From positions 9,437,001-9,501,000 of the forward strand of contig NZ_CP095481.1 in NCBI RefSeq assembly GCF_023023025.1: a DNA stretch of 64,000 bases, in the 5' to 3' direction. The DNA is from Amycolatopsis sp. WQ 127309. Lineage in GTDB: Bacteria > Actinomycetota > Actinomycetes > Mycobacteriales > Pseudonocardiaceae. Made by a program: the position numbers and the translations under genes. A model generated the notes under the pieces. It ran no database searches. It was not told the DNA's origin and was given only the letters and a program-made list of their open reading frames with translations. Below, in pieces: positions 32,009-40,742 of the stretch (positions are counted from its first letter, which is position 1; each line of letters starts with the position of its first letter).

Positions 32009-32614
32009 TCACGCCGTCGCCCGCGCGCTCTGAGGGGTGTGTCCAGGGACGTCGATCAGATCGCCGCCGAGCAGCGCCGCCACCGCCGGTGTGCGGCGGG
32101 CCCGGGCGAGGCAGCGCGCCCGCGACGGGCCGATCGAGCCGACCGGGATGCCCAGCGTCGCGCTGATCTCCCGGTAGGACCGCGGCGGATCGCACATCAG
32201 CATCGAGAGCAGCCGCCGGTCCCGCGGGGGCAGCACGGCCAGGGCGTGCCGGGCCGCGGCCCGGCGTTCCTCGCCGATCAGCGCGGCGGCGAAGTCCGGC
32301 TCGGCCGGGTCGTCGATCAGCGCGGCGTCGGTCGGGATCTGCCGGGTGCGGTGGCGCAGCACCCGCAGGCACTCGTGCCGGGTCGTGGTGCGCAGCCAGC
32401 CCGGCAGCGCCTCGGCGTCGCGGATCTGCGCCCGGTGCGTCACCAGGTTCAGCCACACCGCGCCGCGGACGTCCTCGGCGTCCGCGCCGCTGATCCGGTA
32501 GTGGCGGCAGACGGCGGAAACCAGCGCGGAATAACGCTCGACGATATCCCGCCAAGCCCATTCCGCACCCCGGGCGGCGTTTTCCAGCAATGGTGCCGGC
32601 GAATCGTGGTACAT
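32009..32614 (-). CDS. ECF-type RNA polymerase sigma factor
   Basis: A 201-residue sigma-70 family protein. Region 2 has WRDIVERYSALVSAVCRHY and DAEDVRGAVWLNLV. Region 4 has LAVLPPRDRRLLSMLM and the helix-turn-helix SYREISATLGIPVGSIGPSR. ATG at 32612-32614 follows GAGGAGGGG. It is divergent from the AfsR/SARP gene (135 nt apart) and is followed by the lipoprotein and membrane protein genes. It may direct this small envelope operon. No classic anti-sigma factor is visible, unless the multi-span protein plays that part. Confidence 0.88.
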   Translation of the reverse strand: MYHDSPAPLLENAARGAEWAWRDIVERYSALVSAVCRHYRISGADAEDVRGAVWLNLVTHRAQIRDAEALPGWLRTTTRHECLRVLRHRTRQIPTDAALIDDPAEPDFAAALIGEERRAAARHALAVLPPRDRRLLSMLMCDPPRSYREISATLGIPVGSIGPSRARCLARARRTPAVAALLGGDLIDVPGHTPQSARATA

Positions 32615-32749
32615 GGCCCCTCCTCGAACTCTTCCGTTCCCGGGTTCACGATTCCGCCACGACCTGCTCGGCGACCTTGCGGGAATCTTGCGGACGGAGC
32701 AGTATCGGTTCCGCCATTCGCGACGCGTCGGAAACGGGAAGGCCGCCGC

Positions 32750-35524
32750 ATGGAGTTCGTGCTGTTCGGGGAGGTGCAGCTCCGGGTGGCGGGGCGGTCC
32801 CTGGACATCGGAACGCCCCGGCAGCAGGCGGTGCTCGCGGCGCTGGCGGCCGACGCCGGGCGTCCCGTTTCGCTCGAAACGATCATCGGCCGGGTCTGGG
32901 GTGACGATCCACCGGCCGAAGCGCGCAATGTGTTGTATTCCCACCTGAGTCGAATCCGTCGACTGTTCAAAGATCTCGCCGATTCCACCGATGAGGCGGT
33001 GAGCGTTGCGCGACGGACGGCCGGTTACGTGCTGGAAATCGATCCGGACGACGTCGATCTACTGCGTTTCGGCCGCCTGGTCGAGCGCGGAAACGACCGG
33101 AGCCGCACCGACGCCGAGCGGGCGGCGGCGCTCGCCGAAGCCGTGTTCGGACCGCGCGGCACCCCGCTGGCCGCCATCCCGGGCGGCTGGGCCGAGCAGG
33201 TGCGCGCGACCTGGCAGCGGCACCGGTTCGACGCCGCCGTGCGCTGGGGCGAGCTGGAGCTGCGCCTCGGCCACCCGGACGCCGTGTTCGGCGCGCTGTC
33301 CGACCTGGCCGGGGACTACCCGCTCGCGGAACCGCTGGAAGCGCTCCTCATGCGGGCCCTGCACAACGCCGGACGTCAAGCCGAGGCCCTCGACCGGTAC
33401 GCCGCGGTCCGGCAGCGGCTCGCCGACGCGCTCGGCGCCGATCCCGGCCCCGAACTGCGCGCGCTGCACCGCGCGATCCTGCGGGACGAGCTGCCGGCCG
33501 CGCCGCGGGCCACGCCGGTGACCACCCCGGCCCAGCTGCCCCCGGACACCCCCGGTTTCGCGGGCCGCGAGAGCGCGCTGCGCCGGCTCGACGACGTGCG
33601 CGACGAGCAGGTGCCGGCCACCCGGATCGTCGTCCTGTCGGGCACCGCCGGGGTGGGCAAGACGGTGCTGGCCGTCCACTGGGCCCACACGGTCGCGCCC
33701 GGGTTCCCCGACGGCCAGCTGTACGTGAACCTGCGCGGCTTCGACCCGACCGGCGCCCCGGTGGACCCGGCCGGTGCGCTGCGCGGGTTCCTCGAAGCGC
33801 TCGACGTGCCGGGCGGCCGGATCCCGACGACCGTCGAGGCCCAGGTTGGCCTGTACCGGAGCCTGCTGGCGAACCGGCGCGTCCTGGTCGTGCTGGACAA
33901 CGCCCGCGACGCCGAGCAGGTCCGGCTGCTGCTGCCCGGCGCGCCGGGCTGCGTGGTGGTCGTGACCAGCCGGGACCGCCTCGCCGGCCTGGTCGTCGCG
34001 GGCGCGCACCCCGTCACCGTCGACCTGCTCGACGACGCCGAGGCCCGGGCGCTGCTGAGCGGCCGGCTCGGCGCCGGCCGGATCACCGCGGAACCCGCGG
34101 CCGTCGAGGAGATCATCGGCCTGTGCGCGCGGCTCCCGCTGGCCCTGGCGGTGGCCGCGGCCCGCGCCGCGACGCACCCCGGCTTCAGCCTGGCCGCGCT
34201 GGCCGGGCAGCTGCGGGACGCGCGCGGGTTCCTCGACGAGTTCTCCGGCACCGACCCGGCGACCGACGCCCGCGCCGTGTTCTCCTGGTCGTACCTGCGG
34301 CTCGATCCGGCCGCGGCCCGGCTGTTCCGGCTCTTCGGGCTGCACCCCGGGCCGGACGTCGGCCTCCGCGCGGCGGCGAGCCTGGCCGGCGTCCCGGCCG
34401 GCAAAGCACGCCCGATCCTGTCCGAGCTCACGCACGCGCACCTGCTCACCGAGCACGCCCCCGGCCGCTACACCGTGCACGACCTGCTGCGCGCCTACGC
34501 CACCGAGCTCGTGCACGAGGTCGAGTCCCCCGCCGACCGCGAGACGGCCGTCCACCGCCTGCTGGGCCACTACGCCCACACGGCCTTCCACGCCGACGGC
34601 TTCCTCGACCCGCGGCTCGAAGTGCCACCGGCGCTGACCCCGCTCCCGGCCGGGGCCGAGTCCGACCGGATCACCGACCACCGGCAGGCCCTAGCGTGGT
34701 TCGAGGCCGAGCACCGCGTACTGCTGCTGGCCGTCCACGCGGGCGCCGCGTTCGACACCCGCGTCTGGGATCTCGCCCGGTCGCTGCAGCGTTTCCTTTC
34801 CATGCAAGGACATTGGCACGACGAGCGCGACGTGCTCACGGTGGCGGCGGCCGCCGCGCACCGGCTCGGCGACGAGCGCAAGCAGGCGTTCGGCCACCTG
34901 CACCTGGCGGGCACGCACGTCCGGTTCGGCCGGCACACCGAGGCCCACGACGATCTCGAAGCCGCGCTGACCTTGTCCCGCGCCGCCGGCGACGTCGTCG
35001 GGCAGGCGTACGCGCACCGCCAGTTCGCCTGGTTGCTGGACCGACAGGGAGCTGTCGCCGACGCGCTCGCGCACGCCGAGCAGGCCCTGGAGCTGTTCCG
35101 CGCGGCCGAGCACCGGGCCGGGCAGGCGACGGCGCTCAACGCGGTCGGCTGGTTCCACACCCTGCTCGGCGACCACGCAGTGGCCATCGACCACTGCCGC
35201 CAGGCCGTGGATCTGCAGACGCAACTCGCCGACCACATGGGTGCGGCGCAGAGCTGGCACAGCCTCGGCTACGCCCACAAGCAGCTCGGCGACCACGCCC
35301 GCGCGCTCACCTGCTACGAGACGGCCCTGGACCTCGTACACCGCAACGGAAGCCTCATGGTCGAGGCGCGGTTGCACATCGACATCGCGAGCCTCCACCG
35401 CGAACTCGGCGACACCGAGTCCGCCCGAGCCGGTTGGCGGCGAGCCCACGACATCCTCACGCACCTCGCCCATCCCGACGCGGACGAAGTGCGCATACGA
35501 CTGTCCGAAGTACACAGTGGATGA
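32750..35524 (+). CDS. AfsR/SARP family regulator with NB-ARC and TPR domains
   Basis: A 924-residue regulator. In order: an OmpR-like winged-helix DNA-binding domain (~1-92, VSLETIIGRVWGDDPPAEAR), a bacterial transcriptional activation domain (~95-240), and an NB-ARC ATPase with Walker A GTAGVGKT (~297-304) and LVVLDNARD. A helical region and C-terminal tetratricopeptide repeats (~690-920, such as GDHARALTCYETALDLVH) complete it. Regulators of this type usually activate secondary-metabolite clusters. It lies only 18 nt upstream of the small precursor-like gene, on the same strand, so it is probably the pathway-specific activator of the RiPP locus and part of its transcript. Confidence 0.9.
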   Translation: MEFVLFGEVQLRVAGRSLDIGTPRQQAVLAALAADAGRPVSLETIIGRVWGDDPPAEARNVLYSHLSRIRRLFKDLADSTDEAVSVARRTAGYVLEIDPDDVDLLRFGRLVERGNDRSRTDAERAAALAEAVFGPRGTPLAAIPGGWAEQVRATWQRHRFDAAVRWGELELRLGHPDAVFGALSDLAGDYPLAEPLEALLMRALHNAGRQAEALDRYAAVRQRLADALGADPGPELRALHRAILRDELPAAPRATPVTTPAQLPPDTPGFAGRESALRRLDDVRDEQVPATRIVVLSGTAGVGKTVLAVHWAHTVAPGFPDGQLYVNLRGFDPTGAPVDPAGALRGFLEALDVPGGRIPTTVEAQVGLYRSLLANRRVLVVLDNARDAEQVRLLLPGAPGCVVVVTSRDRLAGLVVAGAHPVTVDLLDDAEARALLSGRLGAGRITAEPAAVEEIIGLCARLPLALAVAAARAATHPGFSLAALAGQLRDARGFLDEFSGTDPATDARAVFSWSYLRLDPAAARLFRLFGLHPGPDVGLRAAASLAGVPAGKARPILSELTHAHLLTEHAPGRYTVHDLLRAYATELVHEVESPADRETAVHRLLGHYAHTAFHADGFLDPRLEVPPALTPLPAGAESDRITDHRQALAWFEAEHRVLLLAVHAGAAFDTRVWDLARSLQRFLSMQGHWHDERDVLTVAAAAAHRLGDERKQAFGHLHLAGTHVRFGRHTEAHDDLEAALTLSRAAGDVVGQAYAHRQFAWLLDRQGAVADALAHAEQALELFRAAEHRAGQATALNAVGWFHTLLGDHAVAIDHCRQAVDLQTQLADHMGAAQSWHSLGYAHKQLGDHARALTCYETALDLVHRNGSLMVEARLHIDIASLHRELGDTESARAGWRRAHDILTHLAHPDADEVRIRLSEVHSG

Positions 35525-35542
35525 TTCACTCAGGAGGAGTTC

Positions 35543-35812
35543 ATGTCCGATCTCACCGCCGAACAGCTGCAGAGCTTTTTCGCCGACCTCGAAACCTTCA
35601 AGCAGGGCCTGGCGGAACAGTGGCAGAAGGACCTGCTGGACAGCATCGTGTGGCTCGCCGCGAAGGCGACCAGCGGCGACGAGCCGCTCGCCGACGGGTT
35701 CGTCGGGTCGTTCACCCCGCACCAGGCCTCGGTGGTCATCGGCTACGCGTCCGGCAGCGTCGGGCTCGCCGACATGCTCCCCCCGATGATCAGGAGCTTC
35801 ATCAGATCCTGA
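35543..35812 (+). CDS. Candidate RiPP precursor peptide
   Basis: An 89-residue protein with a perfect AGGAGG at 35532-35537. The N-terminal half is an acidic amphipathic helix (MSDLTAEQLQSFFADLETF, then KQGLAEQWQKDLLDSI), typical of a leader. The C-terminal part is Gly/Ser/Val/Ile-rich with a Pro-Pro (VVIGYASGSVGLADMLPPM, then IRSFIRS). There is no Cys, so thioether chemistry is excluded. The gene lies 37 nt before a B12-dependent radical SAM RiPP maturase. That position and size make it the likely substrate, with C-methylation of aliphatic or Pro side chains as the expected change. I do not recognise a named precursor family and see no clear cleavage site. Confidence 0.65.
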   Translation: MSDLTAEQLQSFFADLETFKQGLAEQWQKDLLDSIVWLAAKATSGDEPLADGFVGSFTPHQASVVIGYASGSVGLADMLPPMIRSFIRS

Positions 35813-35849
35813 GCCTGTCGACCACCACCGCGAGCAGGGGAGCAAGACC

Positions 35850-37679
35850 ATGACCGCAGTGCCGGCCGTTCTCGTGTCGATGCCGTTCCTGGAGGTCGAG
35901 CGGCCGTCCATCCAGCTCGGGCTGCTCAAGGCGATCGCGGACCGGCACGGGCTCCCGGTGCGGACCCTGCACCTGAACCTCGACTTCGCCGTCCGGATCG
36001 GCCTGGACTACTACCGATCCCTGGCCGAGCACCGGGGCCGGCAGCTCGGCGACTGGCTGTTCTCGGTCGAGGCGTTCGGCGACGCCGCGCCCGATCCGGA
36101 CGGGAAGCTGCTCGCGGAACTCGGCACCGAACTGTCCTACTTGGACGGTCCGGCGGAGTCCGCGGCGGCCCGGCTGCTGAGCACGCGCGAGCACGACGTG
36201 CCCGCGTACCTCGACGCCGTCGCCGGGGAGTTCGCCGGGGTCCGGGTGGTCTGCTTCAGCTCGACGTTCCAGCAGAACTCGGCGTCGTTCGCGCTCGCCC
36301 GGCGGCTGAAGGAGCGGCACCCTGGCATCATCACGGTGTTCGGCGGCGCCAACTTCGAGGGCGACATGGGCCGGGAGCTGGTGCGGTCGGTGGACTGCGT
36401 CGACTTCGCCGTCCTCGGCGAGGGTGACGTCGCGTTCCCGCGGCTGCTGGCCGCGCTCGCGGACGGCACCGACCCCGGCGCGGTTCCCGGCGTCGCCCGG
36501 CGCGCCGGGAACGACGTCGTCGCGACCCCGCCCGAGCCACCGCACGACCGGCTCGACGACCTGCCGGTGCCGGACTACGGCGAGTACTTCGCCCGGGCGG
36601 CGCGGCTCGGGCTGCCCACCGAGCACGTCACGATCCCGTTCGAGTCGGCCCGCGGCTGCTGGTGGGGCGCCAAGCACCACTGCACGTTCTGCGGGCTCAA
36701 CGGGACCACCATGCGGTTCCGCGCCAAGTCGCCGGCCCGGGTGCTCGCCGAGCTCGACCGGCAGGCCCGGCGGTACCGCACCTTCCGGTTCGACGCCGTC
36801 GACAACATCCTCGAACCGAGCTACCTCAAGGAGCTGTTCCCGGCGATGACCGAGGGGGCCCGGGACTACGAGATCTTCTACGAGGTCAAGGCCAACCTGA
36901 CCCGGGCGCAGCTGAAGGTCCTCGCCGCGGCGGGCGTCACCCGGCTGCAGCCGGGCCTGGAGTCGCTGAGCTCGGAAGTGCTGCGGCTGATGGACAAGGG
37001 GGTCCGGGCCGCGCAGAACGTCAACCTGCTGCGCTGGGCCGGGTACTACGGGATCGCCGTCGGCTGGAACATCCTCTGGGGGTTCCCGGGCGAGACGGCC
37101 GAGGCGTACGCGGCGCAGGCGGCGGTCGTCCCGGACCTGCTCCACCTCCAGCCGCCGGCCGGCGCGGACCGGGTCTGGCTGGAGCGCTTCAGCCCGCTGT
37201 TCACCCAGCCGGCCCGGTTCCCGCTGCGGCGGCGCGAGCCCGAGCCCAGCTACCGGCACGTCTACCCGTCCACAGTGGACCTCGACCGGGTCGCCTACTT
37301 CTTCGACTACGAAACGGAAGCCGCGCTCGACCCGGATGTCTACGCCCCGCTGGGGGACGCGGTGTCGGCGTGGACGGCGGCGTGGCAGGCGGACCGGCGG
37401 CCGGTCCTCGTCTACCGCACCTCCCCCGGCTTCCTGCAGATCTACGACGGCCGGCCGGACCGCACCGGCACCCACACCTTCCACGACGCCCTCGCCGGCA
37501 TCTACCTCGCCTGCGTCGACCGCCCGCGCACCGCCGCGGCCGTGCACCGCGAGCTCGGTCTCACCGCGCCGGTCGCCGAGGTCGAGGCCGTGTTCCGCGA
37601 GTTCGCCGCGCGCGGGCTCATGTTCCTCGACGAGAACCTGGCCCTGGCCTTGGCGGTGCCCGCCACGCGGGGCCGGTGA
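35850..37679 (+). CDS. RiPP maturation B12-binding radical SAM protein (probable C-methyltransferase)
   Basis: A 609-residue protein. Residues ~1-210 form a cobalamin-binding-like domain (VRVVCFSSTFQQNSASFALA, then ITVFGGANFEG and CVDFAVLGEGDVAFPRLL). The radical SAM core has Cys270-x7-Cys278-x2-Cys281 in RGCWWGAKHHCTFCGLNG. A C-terminal region of ~200 residues ends near AAVHRELGLTAPVAEVEAVF. The C-x7-C-x2-C spacing and GCWWG motif match the rSAM_ocin_1 (TIGR03975) group of RiPP maturases, annotated as C-methyltransferases. It should install methyl groups on unactivated carbons of the precursor. ATG at 35850 follows GGGGAG. Confidence 0.85.
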   Translation: MTAVPAVLVSMPFLEVERPSIQLGLLKAIADRHGLPVRTLHLNLDFAVRIGLDYYRSLAEHRGRQLGDWLFSVEAFGDAAPDPDGKLLAELGTELSYLDGPAESAAARLLSTREHDVPAYLDAVAGEFAGVRVVCFSSTFQQNSASFALARRLKERHPGIITVFGGANFEGDMGRELVRSVDCVDFAVLGEGDVAFPRLLAALADGTDPGAVPGVARRAGNDVVATPPEPPHDRLDDLPVPDYGEYFARAARLGLPTEHVTIPFESARGCWWGAKHHCTFCGLNGTTMRFRAKSPARVLAELDRQARRYRTFRFDAVDNILEPSYLKELFPAMTEGARDYEIFYEVKANLTRAQLKVLAAAGVTRLQPGLESLSSEVLRLMDKGVRAAQNVNLLRWAGYYGIAVGWNILWGFPGETAEAYAAQAAVVPDLLHLQPPAGADRVWLERFSPLFTQPARFPLRRREPEPSYRHVYPSTVDLDRVAYFFDYETEAALDPDVYAPLGDAVSAWTAAWQADRRPVLVYRTSPGFLQIYDGRPDRTGTHTFHDALAGIYLACVDRPRTAAAVHRELGLTAPVAEVEAVFREFAARGLMFLDENLALALAVPATRGR

Positions 37680-37746
37680 CGCGTATCAAGGTCGCGTTCC
37701 GCGCCTCTGTCCAGCGGCAGCAGTGCATCGAGCGGAAGGCAGTGTC

Positions 37747-38148
37747 ATGGATCCCTCGACCATCGTGGCGGCGGCGAACGCCGCCGCGGAACGGCTTACC
37801 GGCTGGACACCGTGGGAGTTCACCTGGGGGTTGATCAAGAAGGGCGACTGCACGATGTTCGAAGGGGCCAAGTGGACCCTGTTCCCCAACGGCACCGCCA
37901 CCTTCGACGGCACCGTGACCAGCGGGGACGATGACGACGCGTGGGTGATCTGGCACGTCGACCTGCTGGACGCCGACTGGGCTGTCCTGGGTTCGCTGGC
38001 CACCGAGCACCCGATCGGGGGCGACTGGCGCAAGTTCGTGCAGAACATGCCGAGCAGCGCGGAACGCTACCGGTTCCGCGCCTGGGCGAGCTTCGAAACC
38101 GGGCTGTGGAACGACATCGCCCACCTGAAGATGTATTCGAGCTGTTGA
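37747..38148 (+). CDS. DUF6294 family protein
   Basis: A 133-residue protein from ATG at 37747, preceded by GGAAGG. The core, FTWGLIKKGDCTMFEGAKW followed by TLFPNGTATFDGTVTSGDDD, matches DUF6294 as I know it from actinobacteria; its function is unknown. A short Ala-rich helix precedes the beta-rich domain, and the protein ends KMYSSC. It lies 67 nt after the maturase on the same strand and before a strong terminator, so it is probably the last gene of the RiPP transcript. It could be an accessory, immunity or second product gene. Confidence 0.65.
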   Translation: MDPSTIVAAANAAAERLTGWTPWEFTWGLIKKGDCTMFEGAKWTLFPNGTATFDGTVTSGDDDDAWVIWHVDLLDADWAVLGSLATEHPIGGDWRKFVQNMPSSAERYRFRAWASFETGLWNDIAHLKMYSSC

Positions 38149-38152
38149 AGCG

Positions 38153-38184
38153 GTGGCCGGTTCCCCGGTCCGGGAACCGGCCAC
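38153..38184. terminator. Hairpin terminator at the end of the RiPP locus
   Basis: GTGGCCGGTTCC (38153-38164) pairs perfectly with GGAACCGGCCAC (38173-38184) around an 8-nt loop, between convergent stops at 38148 and 38192. It can act for both directions. Confidence 0.85.
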
Positions 38185-38191
38185 TGTGGAT

Positions 38192-39025
38192 TCAGGCCTG
38201 CAGCGCGGTCCGCGGCAGCTCGGCCGGCACCGGCGTCACCGCGAACGCGTGCACCGCGAAGCGGGCCGCGGGGCCGACGGCCACGGGCAGCTCGTAACCG
38301 TCGGCCGCGTCGACGTCGACCTGGTAGCCGAGGTCGCCGAGGGCGGCGACGGTGACCCGGCTCAGCGGGTTCGGCGCCGGGTTGACGAAGCCGGTCATCA
38401 GCTCGTCGCCGAAGGTCTCCTCCCGCCAGTGGACGTCCGCGGTGCCGGGCCCGCCGGTGTTCTCCACGGGCACCCGCACCGGGTCGCCCGAGCCGCCGCG
38501 CAGCTTGTGGTACTCGGCCATCGCGCCGGGCCCGGCGAACGTCGGGTCGGTGGTGCCCTTGCCGACCAGCAGGCCCTTGGCCGCCCAGAGCGAGCCGACG
38601 CCGATGACGTGGCCCATCTCGTGGGTGATCACGTCGCCGAGGATGCCCTCGGCTTCCATCTTGGCCAGGTCGACCTTGTCGAAAGTCATCTCGCCGCGGG
38701 CCGGCAGCAACGCCGAGGGCTCGGGACCGGCCGGCCGCACGTGGGTGATGTGCGCCTGACCGAGGATGTGGCCCGCGCCGTCGATGTCGGCGCCCTTGGC
38801 GACGATCAGCACGTCGTCGATCGCCTCGCCGTCGACCACGACCGAAGGCAGGTCGCCGACGATCACCTCGGCCCACCGGTCCGCGGCCGCGGCGAAAGCG
38901 TCCACCTGCGACTGCGTCAGCCCACCGGCGAACCGGACGGTGACGGTGAACGGCGACGTGGTCCCGGCCAGCAGCAACGCGCGCTCGGCGTCGGCCCTGG
39001 CGTGGTGGATCCCGTGTTCCGGCAT
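38192..39025 (-). CDS. Leishmanolysin-like (M8) zinc metalloprotease
   Basis: A 277-residue protein with the zinc motif HEMGHVIGVG (His135, Glu136, His139), a distant third ligand His199 in ADVHWREETF and the Met-turn ELMTG (Met210). This spacing is that of leishmanolysin-type metzincins. ATG at 39023-39025 follows GGGGAAGGAA; the N-terminus (MPEHGIHHARADAERALLLA) is not a signal peptide. A longer frame upstream does not add one. It is convergent with the RiPP locus across a terminator, so a role in peptide processing cannot be excluded but is not indicated by co-transcription. Confidence 0.8.
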   Translation of the reverse strand: MPEHGIHHARADAERALLLAGTTSPFTVTVRFAGGLTQSQVDAFAAAADRWAEVIVGDLPSVVVDGEAIDDVLIVAKGADIDGAGHILGQAHITHVRPAGPEPSALLPARGEMTFDKVDLAKMEAEGILGDVITHEMGHVIGVGSLWAAKGLLVGKGTTDPTFAGPGAMAEYHKLRGGSGDPVRVPVENTGGPGTADVHWREETFGDELMTGFVNPAPNPLSRVTVAALGDLGYQVDVDAADGYELPVAVGPAARFAVHAFAVTPVPAELPRTALQA

Positions 39026-39231
39026 GATCGTTCCTTCCCCATCGGCGAGTGGTACCGATCGGATGCCGGAACGGCCGGGGAAATACACCGCCCGGCGAAC
39101 GGCGGGGCGCGCCGTTACGGCATCCGGCGTAATTCGCGCGAAGTCGGTCACGCCGGACGGGGTGCCGTCGATACGTCCGGCAGGGGATCTTCGTCATGGG
39201 GGCGGGGGCGTTTCACGAGGGGGAGCACTTC

Positions 39232-40722
39232 GTGCTGTATTCATTGCGATCACGCGGCCGTGTCGCCGTGGTCGGGGTGCTGATCGCGGCGGTGGCCGTG
39301 GTGGCCCCGGGCGTCGCGCACGCGGCGGCACCGCCGGCCAACGACGACTTCGATACCGCGGTGGCCGTCACCTCCCTGCCGTTCACCACGCAGGAGGACA
39401 CCGGCGCGGCCACCAAGACGAGCGACGACCCGGGCTGGTGCTCGGGGTACGTCGCGGCCGGGTCGGTCTGGTTCAGCTACACCGCGACCCAGGACGGGCT
39501 GCTGCGCGCCACGACGGCCGGCAGCGACCACCGGACGATCCTGTCCGCGAACACCGGCCCGCGCGGCCGGCTGCAGAGCGTGGCCGACGCCTGCGACTAC
39601 GGGACCGACCCGGCCATCACGCTCCAGGTGACGGCCGGGACGACCTACTCCTTCCTGGTCGGGGGCCTCGACGCGCCCGGTGGCGCGCTGTCGTTCGCGC
39701 TCGACGCGGTCGCGCCGGCGGCCAACGACGCGTTCGCGGCCGCCGAGCCGGTGACCGCCCTGCCGTTCACCCGGCAGGCGGACCTCTCGACCGCTACGGC
39801 CCAGGCCGGCGAGCCGGACTCGAGCTGCGTGGGAGACGAGGGCATCCCGTCGGTCTGGTACTCCTACCCGGCCTCGGACACGGCGCGCTCGGTCACCGCG
39901 CGGGTCGACGGGTCCTACGCCGCCGTCACCGTGTACGCCGGGAACTCGCTGCCGGACCTGACGCAGGTCACCTGCGGGCGGAGCGGCACCGGCACGGCCG
40001 TGTTCCGTACGAGTCCCGGCACCGGCTACTTCCTGCGCGTCACCGCGGTGCACCGCGGCTACGGGCCGGTCCAGCTGGTCGTCGACGAGGCGCCGCCGCT
40101 CCAGCCGAACGTGTCCGTGTACCCCTCGAACCCGACGGTGTTCGACAACGCCGGCTTCTCCGCGTCGTCGTGGAACTCGATCGACCTACCGCTGACCGGG
40201 ACGTGGGACTTCGGCGACGGCGTGACGGCTCCGCTCGGCACGGAGACGGTGTACCACCGCTACGCGGCCGACGGCGTCTACTCCGCCACGCTCCACGCGA
40301 CGTCCCCGGACGGGCGCACCGCGACGGTGACCCAGCCGGTCACGGTGACCACGCACGACGTCGGGATCGCGAAGTTCACCACCCCGGCGTCGGCGCGGCA
40401 GGGCGTCAGCAAGCCGATCTCGGTGGACGTGAGCAACACGCGGTACGCCGAGTCGGTGACCGTCGTGCTGTCCAAGCGCACCACGGACTACTGGGCCGAG
40501 GTCGGCCGGCTGACCCTGCAGGTGCCCGCGCGGGCCACCGGCAAGGTCCGGTTCCCGTTCGCCTACACCTTCACCCCCGACGACACGCTCGCCGGGAAGG
40601 TCGCGTTCCGCGCCGAGGTCCAGCTGCAGTACCCGGTGACCGACGCCGTCCCGGCGGACAACGAGGCGATCTCGATCGCCACGACCGTCAAGCCGCCCGC
40701 CTCGCGCATCGTCGCCGTCTGA
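39232..40722 (+). CDS. Secreted PKD/CARDB-domain protein A
   Basis: A 496-residue exported protein. GTG at 39232 is chosen over an upstream ATG because a GAGGGGGAG site precedes it and it gives a clean signal peptide (ending APGVAHA). Two similar beta domains follow, each opening with N-D-x-F and LPFT (NDDFDTAVAVTSLPFT; NDAFAAAEPVTALPFT). Next are a PKD-like domain (GTWDFGDGVTAPLG, YHRYAADGVYS) and a CARDB-like C-terminal domain (VTVVLSKRTTDYWAEVG). It is paralogous to the next gene, 20 nt downstream. It is probably a cell-surface or matrix protein; no enzymatic residues are seen. Confidence 0.75.
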   Translation: MLYSLRSRGRVAVVGVLIAAVAVVAPGVAHAAAPPANDDFDTAVAVTSLPFTTQEDTGAATKTSDDPGWCSGYVAAGSVWFSYTATQDGLLRATTAGSDHRTILSANTGPRGRLQSVADACDYGTDPAITLQVTAGTTYSFLVGGLDAPGGALSFALDAVAPAANDAFAAAEPVTALPFTRQADLSTATAQAGEPDSSCVGDEGIPSVWYSYPASDTARSVTARVDGSYAAVTVYAGNSLPDLTQVTCGRSGTGTAVFRTSPGTGYFLRVTAVHRGYGPVQLVVDEAPPLQPNVSVYPSNPTVFDNAGFSASSWNSIDLPLTGTWDFGDGVTAPLGTETVYHRYAADGVYSATLHATSPDGRTATVTQPVTVTTHDVGIAKFTTPASARQGVSKPISVDVSNTRYAESVTVVLSKRTTDYWAEVGRLTLQVPARATGKVRFPFAYTFTPDDTLAGKVAFRAEVQLQYPVTDAVPADNEAISIATTVKPPASRIVAV

Positions 40723-40742
40723 CCACTTCCAGGGGGAACAAG

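Noticed and set aside
37747..38148. Treating the DUF6294 protein as the main precursor peptide
   Set aside because: It is longer, looks like a folded beta-rich domain and follows the maturase at 67 nt. The 89-aa protein has the better leader-like features and position.
38192..39025. Assigning the M8-like protease as the RiPP leader peptidase
   Set aside because: It is on the opposite strand beyond a strong terminator, so there is no evidence of co-transcription. It is kept only as a testable idea.
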